Shown: positions 38,457 to 46,919 of the stretch, one piece after another
Layout of the letters: each line of letters begins with the position of its first letter
How positions within the stretch are numbered: the stretch's first letter is position 1
Origin: Sinorhizobium kostiense
GTDB lineage: Bacteria > Pseudomonadota > Alphaproteobacteria > Rhizobiales > Rhizobiaceae
Assembly (NCBI RefSeq): GCF_017874595.1
Contig: NZ_JAGILA010000001.1
Span: forward strand, 248,001-312,000
Reading direction: 5' to 3'
DNA: 64,000 nt
Position numbers and translations under genes: made by a program
The notes under the pieces: model-generated
Told to the model about the DNA's origin: nothing
Database searches by the model: none
Seen by the model: only the letters and a program-made list of their open reading frames with translations

Positions 38457-39689
38457 ATGTATGAATTCGCCATCGCCTGGGAATGGTTGGCCTTTGCCGT
38501 CCGCTGGCTCCATGTCGTCACGGCCATCGCCTGGATCGGCTCGTCCTTCTATTTCGTCGCGCTCGACCTGGGTCTCACGAAGCGCGACCACCTGCCGCCG
38601 GGCGCCCATGGCGAGGAATGGCAGGTCCATGGCGGCGGCTTCTACCATATCCAGAAATATCTGGTCGCGCCCGAGAGGATGCCGGAACACCTCACCTGGT
38701 TCAAATGGGAGTCCTACTCCACCTGGCTCTCAGGCTTTGCGATGCTTTGCATCGTCTACTACGGAGGCGCCGACCTTTTCCTGGTCGATCGTCACGTCCT
38801 GGATGTTTCGGCAACGACGGCGATCGCAATCTCGCTTGCCTCGCTTGCCCTCGGTTGGGTTCTCTATGATCTTCTCTGCAAGTCGCCGATCGGCAAGAAC
38901 ACCTGGGGACTGATGATCCTGCTCTATGGCGTGCTCGTCGCCATGGCCTGGGGCTATACGCAGGTTTTTACCGGCCGCGCCGCCTTCCTGCATCTCGGTG
39001 CCTTCACGGCGACGATCATGTCGGCCAACGTCTTCTTCATCATCATTCCCAACCAGAAGATCGTCGTTGCGGACTTGATTGCCGGGCGAACGCCCGATCC
39101 GAAGCTCGGCGCCCAGGCCAAGCAGCGTTCGTTGCACAACAACTATCTGACGCTGCCCGTGATCTTCTTCATGCTGTCGAACCACTATCCCCTCGCCTTC
39201 GCGACCGCATTCAACTGGATCATCGCTGCGCTGGTCTTCCTGATGGGCGTCACCATCCGCCACTGGTTCAACACCACGCATGCGCGGAAGGGCAAGCCGA
39301 CCTGGACATGGCTCGCAACCGCGCTCCTCTTCATCCTGATCATGTGGCTGTCGACGGTGCCGAAATTGCTGACCGGCGAAGAGCGGGCAGAAGCCGCGCC
39401 GGCCTTCACCCGCTTTGCCGAGAATGCGCATTTCCCGGCGGTGAAGGAGACGATTTCCACCCGCTGCATCATGTGCCACGCGGCCGAGCCCGTTTTCGAC
39501 GGCATCGCCCGCCCGCCGAACGGCGTCACCCTGGAGAGCAAGGCGGAGATTGCCGCCCGCGCGCGTGAAATCTATATCCAGGCCGGGCGCAGCCATGCCA
39601 TGCCGCCCGGCAATGTAACCGACATGACGGCAGACGAACGCAGGCTCATCTCCGCCTGGTTCGAGAGCGCCGTCGGGGAGACACGATGA
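38457..39689 (+). CDS. puuD: Membrane-bound urate oxidase with cytochrome c domain
   Basis: 410 residues. About eight membrane helices form the PuuD domain (N-terminal WLAFAVRWLHVVTAIAWIGSSFYF, then HGGGFYHIQKY with conserved His residues), ending near residue 310. The C-terminal domain is a single-haem cytochrome c with C-I-M-C-H at residues 337-341 and a distal Met in SHAMPPGN. It oxidises urate to 5-hydroxyisourate with electrons passed to the respiratory chain rather than oxygen. The stop overlaps the guaD start (ATGA). AAAGGGGTATCTG precedes the ATG. Confidence 0.94.
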   Translation: MYEFAIAWEWLAFAVRWLHVVTAIAWIGSSFYFVALDLGLTKRDHLPPGAHGEEWQVHGGGFYHIQKYLVAPERMPEHLTWFKWESYSTWLSGFAMLCIVYYGGADLFLVDRHVLDVSATTAIAISLASLALGWVLYDLLCKSPIGKNTWGLMILLYGVLVAMAWGYTQVFTGRAAFLHLGAFTATIMSANVFFIIIPNQKIVVADLIAGRTPDPKLGAQAKQRSLHNNYLTLPVIFFMLSNHYPLAFATAFNWIIAALVFLMGVTIRHWFNTTHARKGKPTWTWLATALLFILIMWLSTVPKLLTGEERAEAAPAFTRFAENAHFPAVKETISTRCIMCHAAEPVFDGIARPPNGVTLESKAEIAARAREIYIQAGRSHAMPPGNVTDMTADERRLISAWFESAVGETR

Positions 39690-41002
39690 CATCCACCCTC
39701 ATCCGCGGCCGCACGTTAAGCTTTCGCCGTGCGCCGGAAAGCATCGACGACAACGCCGCCTACAGTTATGAAAGCGACGGCGCCCTGCTCGTCGAAAATG
39801 GCCTGATCAAGGCCGCCGGCGCCTATGGGACGGTCAAGGCAGCGGCACCGGAGGGCGTGGGGGAGATAGACCATCGCCCGCATCTGATCGTCCCGGGCTT
39901 TATCGACACGCATTTGCACTTCCCGCAGATGCAGGTCATGGCCTCCTATGCGGCCAATCTGCTCGAATGGCTGAACACCTATACATTCCCCGAGGAATGC
40001 CGCTTTGTCGAAAGCGCCCATGCGGAGCGAATCGCCGTTCGCTTCTTCGACGAGATGGCCCGCCACGGCACGACGACCGCAACTGCCTATTGCTCGGTGC
40101 ATAAGACCTCTGCCGACGCATTCTTTGCCGAGAGCCTGAGACGCGGCACCTGCATGATTGCCGGCAAGGTGATGATGGACCGCAACGCGCCGCAGGGCCT
40201 GCTGGACACGCCTCAGACGAGCTATGACGAGACGCGCGCGGTGATTGCCGACTGGCACGGCAAGGGCCGCAACCACGTCGCCATCACCCCGCGCTTCGCC
40301 ATCACCTCCACGCCGGAGCAGATGGAGGTCGCAAGCGCGCTCGCGCGCGAGTTTCCGAAACTGCACGTGCAGACGCATCTCTCCGAAAATCGTGACGAAA
40401 TCGCCTATACCTGCGAGCTTTATCCAGAGGCGAAGGATTATACCGACGTCTATGCCCGCTACGGCCTCCTTGGACCGAAAAGCCTCTTCGGCCACTGCAT
40501 CCATCTTTCCGAGCGTGAAGCCGACGCAATGGGTGAGACGGGCTCCGTCGCCGTCTTCTGCCCGACATCGAACCTCTTCCTCGGCTCCGGCCTTTTTCCA
40601 CTGCGCGCACTCACGCGACGCCAAAAACCGGTACGCGTCTCAGTCGCCTCCGACATTGGCGGCGGCACCAGCTATTCGATGCTGAAGACGCTCGACGAGG
40701 CCTACAAGATCCTGCAGTTGCAGGGCGAAAGGCTGAACCCGTTCGAGAGCCTCTACCTGATGACCCGCGGCAATGCCGAGGCGCTCTCGCTTGCCGACCG
40801 GATCGGCACGCTGGAGCCCGGCACCGATGCCGACCTCGTTGTGCTGAACATGGCGGCGACGCCGGCCATGGCGCTCAGGGCCGAAGTGGTCAATTCGCTC
40901 GCCGACGAGCTCTTCCTGCTGCAGACAATGGGGGACGATCGCGCCGTGGTCGAGACCTATGTGGCGGGCCGGCCAGCCAAGTCGACACTCGCCACACATT
41001 GA
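39686..41002 (+). CDS. guaD: Guanine deaminase
   Basis: 438 residues, amidohydrolase family with GuaD-specific motifs FIDTHLHFPQMQVM (about 75-88), HVQTHLSENRDEI, LFGHCIHLSERE and ASDIGGGTSYSML. Deaminates guanine to xanthine, supplying the xanthine dehydrogenase encoded upstream. Translationally coupled to puuD. Followed by an unusual hairpin (41008-41036). Confidence 0.94.
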   Translation: MTSTLIRGRTLSFRRAPESIDDNAAYSYESDGALLVENGLIKAAGAYGTVKAAAPEGVGEIDHRPHLIVPGFIDTHLHFPQMQVMASYAANLLEWLNTYTFPEECRFVESAHAERIAVRFFDEMARHGTTTATAYCSVHKTSADAFFAESLRRGTCMIAGKVMMDRNAPQGLLDTPQTSYDETRAVIADWHGKGRNHVAITPRFAITSTPEQMEVASALAREFPKLHVQTHLSENRDEIAYTCELYPEAKDYTDVYARYGLLGPKSLFGHCIHLSEREADAMGETGSVAVFCPTSNLFLGSGLFPLRALTRRQKPVRVSVASDIGGGTSYSMLKTLDEAYKILQLQGERLNPFESLYLMTRGNAEALSLADRIGTLEPGTDADLVVLNMAATPAMALRAEVVNSLADELFLLQTMGDDRAVVETYVAGRPAKSTLATH

Positions 41003-41007
41003 GGATG

Positions 41008-41036
41008 GCAAGAGGTCAATTTTTTTTACCTCTTGC
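41008..41036. terminator. Hairpin after guaD with the T tract in the loop
   Basis: GCAAGAGGT (41008-41016) and ACCTCTTGC (41028-41036) are perfect 9-base arms; the 11-base loop is nearly all T. The following sequence is not T rich, so it is not a standard terminator though it sits just where one is expected. Confidence 0.5.
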
Positions 41037-41108
41037 TGTCTGCGGCCATTACGGGTCCATCGAAAACATGGTAAGGGCTCGGCATCATCATCGATGAAGG
41101 CCGACCCC

Positions 41109-42245
41109 ATGACGCAGATCCTCGACATCCACGACCTCAAGGCCATCGCCCGCCGCCGCGTTCCGAAGCTCTTCTTCGACTATGCCGATAGCGGCGCCTG
41201 GACGGAGGGGACCTACCGGGCGAACGAGGAGGATTTTCAGAGAATAAAGCTGCGCCAGCGGGTTCTGGTCGACATGACCGACCGATCGCTGGAAACATCG
41301 ATGATCGGCCAGAAGGTGTCGATGCCGGTGGCGCTCGCTCCGACGGGCATGACCGGCATGCAGCATGCCGATGGCGAAATGCTCGCTGCCCAGGCGGCGG
41401 AGGCCTACGGCGTTCCCTTTACGCTCTCGACCATGAGCATCTGCTCGATCGAGGACGTCGCCTCTGTCACCAGCAGGCCCTTCTGGTTTCAGCTCTACGT
41501 GATGCGCGAGCGGGGTTTCGTTCTGGACCTCATCGATCGGGCGAAGGCCGCAAATTGCTCGGCACTGGTATTGACGCTAGACCTGCAGATTCTTGGACAG
41601 CGCCACAAGGATCTCCGCAACGGCCTCTCGGCACCGCCGCGCCTGACTCCGAAGCATCTCTGGATGATGGCGACACGACCACGGTGGTGCATGAAGATGC
41701 TCGGTACCAGGCGGCGCACCTTCCGCAACATAGTCGGTCACGCGAAAGGCGTCACCGAGCTTTCCTCGCTCCACTCCTGGACCGCCGAGCAGTTCGACCC
41801 GCAGCTCTCCTGGAAGGACGTCGAGTGGATCAAGGAGCGCTGGGGCGGCCCCCTTATCTTGAAGGGCATTCTCGATCCGGAGGACGCCAAGATGGCGGCA
41901 AAGACCGGCGCCGATGCGATCATCGTCTCGAATCACGGCGGCCGCCAGCTCGACGGCGCCCCCTCCTCGATCAGCATGCTGCCGCGCATCGTCGACGCCG
42001 TCGCCCATCAGATCGAAGTTCATCTCGATGGCGGGATCCGCTCGGGCCAGGATGTCTTGAAGGCGATCGCGCTAGGCGCCAAGGGGACCTATATCGGCCG
42101 CCCTTTCCTCTATGGCCTTGGCGCCATGGGCAAGGAGGGCGTGACGCTCGCCCTCGACATCATCCGCAAGGAGATGGACGTCACCATGGCGCTCTGCGGC
42201 AAGCGCCGGATCACCGATGTGGGCCCGGAGATCATCGCGGAATAG
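41109..42245 (+). CDS. lldD: FMN-dependent alpha-hydroxyacid dehydrogenase (LldD-like)
   Basis: 378 residues. FMN enzyme of the L-lactate dehydrogenase/glycolate oxidase family: ALAPTGMTGMQHADGE near 90-105, SNHGGRQLDGAPSS with the catalytic His (about 279) and DGGIRSGQDVLKAIALGA. LldD oxidises L-lactate to pyruvate at the membrane; a glycolate or other 2-hydroxyacid substrate cannot be excluded, which would link with glyoxylate made by AllA beside it. The internal ATG at 41109 is chosen because earlier codons are not conserved. Confidence 0.87.
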   Translation: MTQILDIHDLKAIARRRVPKLFFDYADSGAWTEGTYRANEEDFQRIKLRQRVLVDMTDRSLETSMIGQKVSMPVALAPTGMTGMQHADGEMLAAQAAEAYGVPFTLSTMSICSIEDVASVTSRPFWFQLYVMRERGFVLDLIDRAKAANCSALVLTLDLQILGQRHKDLRNGLSAPPRLTPKHLWMMATRPRWCMKMLGTRRRTFRNIVGHAKGVTELSSLHSWTAEQFDPQLSWKDVEWIKERWGGPLILKGILDPEDAKMAAKTGADAIIVSNHGGRQLDGAPSSISMLPRIVDAVAHQIEVHLDGGIRSGQDVLKAIALGAKGTYIGRPFLYGLGAMGKEGVTLALDIIRKEMDVTMALCGKRRITDVGPEIIAE

Positions 42246-42275
42246 GCGCCTCGGCAGGGAATGCCTTCCCGAGCG

Positions 42276-42638
42276 TCAGCTCCCCCGGTAGGTGGAATAG
42301 CCGTAGGGCGAGAGCAGCAAAGGGACGTGATAGTGGCTTTCGGGGTCGGCGATCCCGAAGCGCAAGGGGATGAGGTCGAGGAAGGACGGCTCCGTGAGCG
42401 CAACGCCGGCTGCCCGCAAGTAATCGCCCGCGTGGAATACCAGTTCATAACTTCCCGCGGTGAAGCCTTGTCCCTCCGCAAGCGGCCCATCGACGCGGCC
42501 GTCGCTGTTGGTCCGCACCGTGCGAAGCAATTGCCGCCCCTCGCCCTCCAGTCGATAGCAATCGATCCGCAGCCCCTCGGCAGGCTTGCCGAGCGCTGTG
42601 TCGAGAACATGGGTCGTCAGACGGCCGCTCTTGCTCAT
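42276..42638 (-). CDS. uraH: 5-hydroxyisourate hydrolase
   Basis: 120 residues, transthyretin-like. N-terminal [14 protein letters not shown] with the active-site His, [12 protein letters not shown], and the C-terminal signature [11 protein letters not shown] (YRGS is the diagnostic end of HIU hydrolases). Hydrolyses 5-hydroxyisourate from PuuD to OHCU. ATG overlaps the allA stop; last gene of the leftward set. Confidence 0.96.
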   Translation of the reverse strand: MSKSGRLTTHVLDTALGKPAEGLRIDCYRLEGEGRQLLRTVRTNSDGRVDGPLAEGQGFTAGSYELVFHAGDYLRAAGVALTEPSFLDLIPLRFGIADPESHYHVPLLLSPYGYSTYRGS

Positions 42639-43150
42639 CGCATAACCTCCATCGAAAGCGGATCGGGAATGACGAAAGGCTCGTCATAGAAGGATTCCTC
42701 GAGATTATCGCCCGGGCCTGTGCGATCGACGACGAGGAAATTGCTCACTGAGCCGATCGCCATCAGCGGATGGTGCCAAACATTGCGGCCATAATTGACG
42801 CCCTGCCGGCCGCTTGCGAGATACACGCGCGGCCTGCCCGGTCGTCCGCCTTCGTCTTCCGCGACGACGGCCAGCCATGGCCGGTCCTCGAGCGGCGAAA
42901 AACTCTGGCTGCCGAGCGGGTGGCGTTCCATCATCGCCAGCCTGTACGGAAATGCCCGCGGCTCTCCACGGAAGATATTGATCACCACCCGGGCGCCCTC
43001 ACCGATGACGTCGGCCTCGGCAAGCGCGTGAAAGCGTTCCGTATTACCGCCATTGATGAGCCGCATCGATGCCGGATCGGCCTCGATGACGGTGCCGAAC
43101 GGCGCGAAAGCCTCCTTCGTCAGCGGCTCTATCGTAAGCAGGTGCGGCAT
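42635..43150 (-). CDS. allA: Ureidoglycolate lyase
   Basis: 171 residues, AllA family. Starts [20 protein letters not shown] and contains [10 protein letters not shown] and [17 protein letters not shown], the conserved metal/active-site region. Splits ureidoglycolate to glyoxylate and urea. Lies 78 bases after uraD and overlaps uraH by four bases. An allantoicase to make ureidoglycolate is not present in the window. Confidence 0.94.
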   Translation of the reverse strand: MPHLLTIEPLTKEAFAPFGTVIEADPASMRLINGGNTERFHALAEADVIGEGARVVINIFRGEPRAFPYRLAMMERHPLGSQSFSPLEDRPWLAVVAEDEGGRPGRPRVYLASGRQGVNYGRNVWHHPLMAIGSVSNFLVVDRTGPGDNLEESFYDEPFVIPDPLSMEVMR

Positions 43151-43228
43151 CAGGCCCGGATTCCCGCCGGCACCCCAACGACATCGGCTCGCGGCAAGAG
43201 GTGGCCGGCAAGATCAGGAACGGCACTG

Positions 43229-43732
43229 TCAGGCATAATCATCTCCCGGAAGCATGGACCTCAGTCGCAGCCGGGCGATCTGCTCCACCTCGGCGCAGGC
43301 GGTTTCAAATTCCTGTTCCGCGGAATTGTCAATGCGCCGTTCGAAGGCGGCGAGAATTTCGCCCTTCGTCAGGCCCTTCACGGCGATGATGAAGGGAAAA
43401 CCGAATTTCTTCGTATAGGCCTCGTTGAGCGCGGTGAAACGCGCGTGTTCTTCCGGTGAAAGCCGGTCGAGACCGGCGGATGCCTGCTCGGCCCTTGAAT
43501 CGGCAGTGAGCTCGCCGGCTACCGCCAGCTTGCCGGCAAGATCCGGATGGGCGCGAAGCACCGCGAGGCGCTCCGCCGGCGAGGCGGCGCGAAAGGCATT
43601 GCAGAGCGCCGAATGCACGTTGCCGGCGGTCAACCCGGCGGCGGCGGCATGGTCGTAGGCCCGCTCGGCAACCCAGGGCGAATGCTCGAACACCCCGCCG
43701 AAGCGGCGGACGAATTCCTCCCGATCGGACAT
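43229..43732 (-). CDS. uraD: OHCU decarboxylase
   Basis: 167 residues. The catalytic His is in LRAHPDLAG and the family motif FGFPFIIAVKG follows. Decarboxylates 2-oxo-4-hydroxy-4-carboxy-5-ureidoimidazoline to (S)-allantoin. The ATG shares one base with the puuE TAA (TAATG), so translation is coupled. A region 43151-43228 between this gene and allA carries nothing recognisable. Confidence 0.95.
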   Translation of the reverse strand: MSDREEFVRRFGGVFEHSPWVAERAYDHAAAAGLTAGNVHSALCNAFRAASPAERLAVLRAHPDLAGKLAVAGELTADSRAEQASAGLDRLSPEEHARFTALNEAYTKKFGFPFIIAVKGLTKGEILAAFERRIDNSAEQEFETACAEVEQIARLRLRSMLPGDDYA

Positions 43733-44661
43733 TAGCGCTTTCCTTCAGGCTTGTGATGCTCGTACCAGTGACGGGCAATGTCGATCCGCCGCGGGATCCA
43801 TACCTTGTCATGCGAGGTCACATAATCGATGAATCGGGCGAGCGCCGCGGCGCGACCGGGCCGACCGACCAGGCGGCAATGCAGGCCGACATTCATCATC
43901 TTGGGACTGCCGTCCCTGCCTTCCTCATAGAGCACGTCGAACGTGTCCTTGAGATAGGTGAAGAACTGGTCGCCGGAATTGAAGCCCTGATTGGTGGCGA
44001 AACGCATGTCGTTGGCGTCGAGCGTATACGGGATAATGAGGTGCGGCCTGTCGGGCGAAAGCCCCGGCACCCAATAGGGAAGCTCATCCGCATAGGAATC
44101 GCAGGAGTAGAGGAACCCGCCCTCCTCGAGCACGAGCTTCAGCGTGTTGATAGACGGCTTGCCCTGATAGATTCCGAGCGGCCGCTCGCCCGTGAGTTCC
44201 GTGTGAAGCCGCACCACTTCGCGGATGTGCTGCCGCTCGACTTCCTCCGGGAAATCCCTGTATTCGAGCCAACGCAGCCCGTGGCTGGCGATCTCCCAGC
44301 CGGCCTCCTTCATCGCCGCGACCGCCTCCGGATTGCGCTCCATGGCGAGCGTCACGCCGTAGACGGTCAGTGTCACGCCACGACTGGTGAACATGCGCCA
44401 CAGCCGCCAGAATCCCGCCCGCGCACCGTATTCGTAAATCGATTCCATGTTGAGGTTGCGCTGCCCCGGCCAGGGCTGCGCGCCGACAATCTCCGACAGC
44501 AGGCATTCGGACGCGGGATCGCCGTCGAGAATGCAACTCTCGCCGCCCTCCTCGTAGTTCAACACGAACTGAACAGCGATACGCGCATCCCCCGGCCAGC
44601 GCGGCTGGGGAGGCGTGCGCCCGTAGCCGACGAGGTCACGCGGATAGGTATTCTCTGCCAT
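43732..44661 (-). CDS. puuE: Allantoinase PuuE (polysaccharide-deacetylase fold)
   Basis: 309 residues. N-terminal YPRDLVGYGRTPPQPRWPGDARIAVQFVLNYEEGGE is characteristic of the PuuE group; later EIASHGLRWLEY and GIYQGKPSINT. It is metal-independent allantoinase, unrelated to the AllB amidohydrolase, and opens allantoin to allantoate. First gene of the leftward puuE-uraD-allA-uraH set, whose ATG is 193 bases from the DUF1045 gene end, across a repeat element. Confidence 0.94.
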   Translation of the reverse strand: MAENTYPRDLVGYGRTPPQPRWPGDARIAVQFVLNYEEGGESCILDGDPASECLLSEIVGAQPWPGQRNLNMESIYEYGARAGFWRLWRMFTSRGVTLTVYGVTLAMERNPEAVAAMKEAGWEIASHGLRWLEYRDFPEEVERQHIREVVRLHTELTGERPLGIYQGKPSINTLKLVLEEGGFLYSCDSYADELPYWVPGLSPDRPHLIIPYTLDANDMRFATNQGFNSGDQFFTYLKDTFDVLYEEGRDGSPKMMNVGLHCRLVGRPGRAAALARFIDYVTSHDKVWIPRRIDIARHWYEHHKPEGKR

Positions 44662-44748
44662 GAAATCACCCTTCGAATTTTCCGGAACGGTAGCACCGCA
44701 GACCGGATTGTCGAGATGAAAATCGCGGGCGAGAGAGGAGCTTAGCGC

Positions 44749-44855
44749 TGGCGCGGGATGAGGAAAAGCGTGCGCGGTTTTCCGCCCGCATCCCGCGCCA
44801 ACTTCTCAGAATCGATCACGTTTATGATTCGATCAGACCTAAAATCATCGTGATC
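44749..44855. repeat. Two-hairpin Sinorhizobium intergenic repeat
   Basis: TGGCGCGGGATG (44749-44760) and CATCCCGCGCCA (44789-44800) enclose GGAAAA and TTTTCC; then GATCACG (44814-44820) and CGTGATC (44849-44855) with ATGAT/ATCAT inside. The block ends exactly at the stop of the DUF1045 gene and lies upstream of puuE. Confidence 0.75.
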
Positions 44856-45640
44856 TATGCGGAGCGGGACGCGGCGCTGCGCGGCACGGTCTCGGCCGGA
44901 AGGCATGGCTCGATCGGCATCCGCCTTCCACGGTGACTGCGCGGACGCGCGGAAATCTTTCCGAGCGGATGCTGCGAATGCACCCGCATGGGCGCCCCCG
45001 CCTCTTCTTCGATCAAGAGAGCAAGGCTGTCGACCACGAGCGGCTCTTTGAGGTGCGGCTCGAACAGCTCCCGCAGAATCGCCTCCAGTCGCTTTTCGAC
45101 AGCGGCATTCAAGAGCCCAGTGAGCTTCAGGTGGAAACGGAACTCGTCCATCACGAAGGGATCGCCCCAGCGGTGAAGATTGGTGAATTGCGGCGCGGTC
45201 AGGCGGTCCGGGTCGGAGCGCTCGATCTCCTCATCACCGAGCGGCGCGCGGAAGCGGTCGAAGGCCTGCACGATCCGCCCCGCAAGCAGATGCATCACCT
45301 GGCTCGGCACCTGCGGCGCAAGAGCCCAGCAATGGTCGAGCCTCGTCACCTCCATCCGTTCGATTTCAAACGGCGTTTCGGCGCTGGTGAAATGCATCAG
45401 CGCCTTCAGGAGCTGCGATTCATCCGTGCCCGGCGCAAGGCGGAAGGGCGCCATGATCATCGCGTGAAACCCGAAGCGTCGGGGAGCGGCCGTGTGGAAG
45501 GCGATTTCCGAGAGGCTTAGACCGGCAATCGAAGGCGGTTCCACCGGCTCGCCCGAATAGACGCTGCGCCCGAGCCAGCTCGCTGCCGCGGCAGACAGCG
45601 GATCGCCCATCGGCGGAGTGAAACATATTGCATACCGCAC
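44855..45640 (-). CDS. DUF1045 (2H-phosphoesterase-like) protein with altered active-site motifs
   Basis: 261 residues starting at GTG 45640, chosen because GGAG lies eight bases upstream and the family begins MRYAI; an ATG at 45661 would add seven unconserved residues. DUF1045 proteins accompany phosphonate (phn) operons and belong to the 2H phosphoesterase fold, with two H-x-T/S motifs. Here these positions read H59-A-M61 (in FGFHAMIMAPFRL) and H170-L-K172 (in FRFHLKLTG), so both hydroxyl residues are lost. No phn gene is near. Probably a diverged paralogue with changed or lost activity. Confidence 0.75.
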   Translation of the reverse strand: MRYAICFTPPMGDPLSAAAASWLGRSVYSGEPVEPPSIAGLSLSEIAFHTAAPRRFGFHAMIMAPFRLAPGTDESQLLKALMHFTSAETPFEIERMEVTRLDHCWALAPQVPSQVMHLLAGRIVQAFDRFRAPLGDEEIERSDPDRLTAPQFTNLHRWGDPFVMDEFRFHLKLTGLLNAAVEKRLEAILRELFEPHLKEPLVVDSLALLIEEEAGAPMRVHSQHPLGKISARPRSHRGRRMPIEPCLPAETVPRSAASRSA

Positions 45641-45755
45641 AACAGGTGCTCCAGAGGTCATCGAGAGCGGATGGAACCGCGTGAATCGCGCAAGCCGCTC
45701 CGCTTTGGCCGCGTCTTAGGTGATTTGCGTGACAGATTGACGAAGTCGGATGGGG

Positions 45756-46886
45756 CTATCGCAGCGCCTCGAGATGGGTGGCGCATTGAAACGATTCCGG
45801 AAGTTCGATGCTCGGACACCCGAAAATCTCGTCGATCACGTATTGCGCCAGCACATGTGCGATCCCGAAGCTGACCTTGAAGCCGCCCGTCAGAACCGAC
45901 AGGCGATCATGCTCCGGATGACGCCCGACCATCGGCTCGCGACCGGTCGCCTTCGGACGTAGACCCGCCCAGCGTTCGATCACCGGGGCGCCGGCCAGCG
46001 CGGGCGCCAGCGCCGTCGCTCGGCTGATCAGCGCCTGCAGTTGCTCGTCGGTCGTAAACGGCGATTGGAATCGATTCTCGCTGGTGCTGCCCACGGCCAC
46101 ATGCCCATTTTCATGGGCGACGATGTAAAGTCCGTCGGTGAAGATGGTCGGCGCGGCCGGATCGATCTTGGCGCGGAGAAGTGCGGCCTGTCCCTTGACC
46201 GGGCAGCCGCTCGACGCGCTGGCGGACCCCGACAAACGATCGATGAAGGCAAAGCTCTCGATGCCTGCCGTGAGGAAGCAATGGCCGAAGGACAAAGGGC
46301 GCCCGTCGGCAAGCGTAAGCCGCCCCGCATCAGGATCGATCGATGCAACCTCCGCGCCCTCGTCGATCCGGACGTTCGGATAGGCGGCGAGCGCTGCGCG
46401 AAGCGCCGCAAGCAGGCTTCGCGGCGCGACTCGCGCGGCAAGCGTATCGTGTACGACCCCGAAGGGTGCTGCTTGCAGAGCCGGCCAATCGCCCGCTTCG
46501 GCATCCTTGACATGCCAACGGAAGCGCCGCTCGCCAGCGATCCAATGACGCGCAGCATCCGCCTCGTGGCCGAGTGCGATGTCGCGCAGATGCGGCTTGC
46601 CGAGCGGCATGAGGCGGCCGGAGCGGCGATAGCCCACCGATTGACCGGTCTCCGCCTCCAGCCGCGCGATCTCGCTCTCGAGCGAGATCAGGGCATCGAA
46701 CTGGAACTGTTTCTTCGCATTCCAGCGGTCGGGCATATGCGGCATCAACGCGCCGAGAAGACCGCCGCTCGCCCCAGCGCCGGTGTTCTTCCGTTCGAGG
46801 AGGCGCGTCTCGATGCCGGCGCGGCCGGCCATCACGGCGGCCCAGAGCCCCATAATTCCGCCGCCGACGATCAGGACTTCGCTCAT
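45756..46886 (-). CDS. FAD-dependent oxidoreductase (DAO family, MnmC2/ThiO-like)
   Basis: 376 residues. Rossmann motif VLIVGGGIMGLWAA at 4-17, GASGGLLGALMPHMP (flavin-attachment region as in MnmC C-domains and ThiO), and a C-terminal RPKATGREPMVG-RHPEHDRLSVLTGGFKVSFG. Divergent from the MnmC N-domain-like methyltransferase gene with only 33 bases between starts, which suggests it supplies the oxidase half of a split MnmC for wobble uridine modification of tRNA; glycine-oxidase-type activity is the alternative. Confidence 0.72.
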   Translation of the reverse strand: MSEVLIVGGGIMGLWAAVMAGRAGIETRLLERKNTGAGASGGLLGALMPHMPDRWNAKKQFQFDALISLESEIARLEAETGQSVGYRRSGRLMPLGKPHLRDIALGHEADAARHWIAGERRFRWHVKDAEAGDWPALQAAPFGVVHDTLAARVAPRSLLAALRAALAAYPNVRIDEGAEVASIDPDAGRLTLADGRPLSFGHCFLTAGIESFAFIDRLSGSASASSGCPVKGQAALLRAKIDPAAPTIFTDGLYIVAHENGHVAVGSTSENRFQSPFTTDEQLQALISRATALAPALAGAPVIERWAGLRPKATGREPMVGRHPEHDRLSVLTGGFKVSFGIAHVLAQYVIDEIFGCPSIELPESFQCATHLEALR

Positions 46887-46919
46887 CGATTGACCTTATC
46901 CGATTGGCGGACTATCCGC

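Noticed and set aside
43732-44661. puuE as a polysaccharide deacetylase acting on a glycan
   Set aside because: Its N-terminal PuuE signature and tight coupling to uraD, allA and uraH identify it as allantoinase of the same fold.
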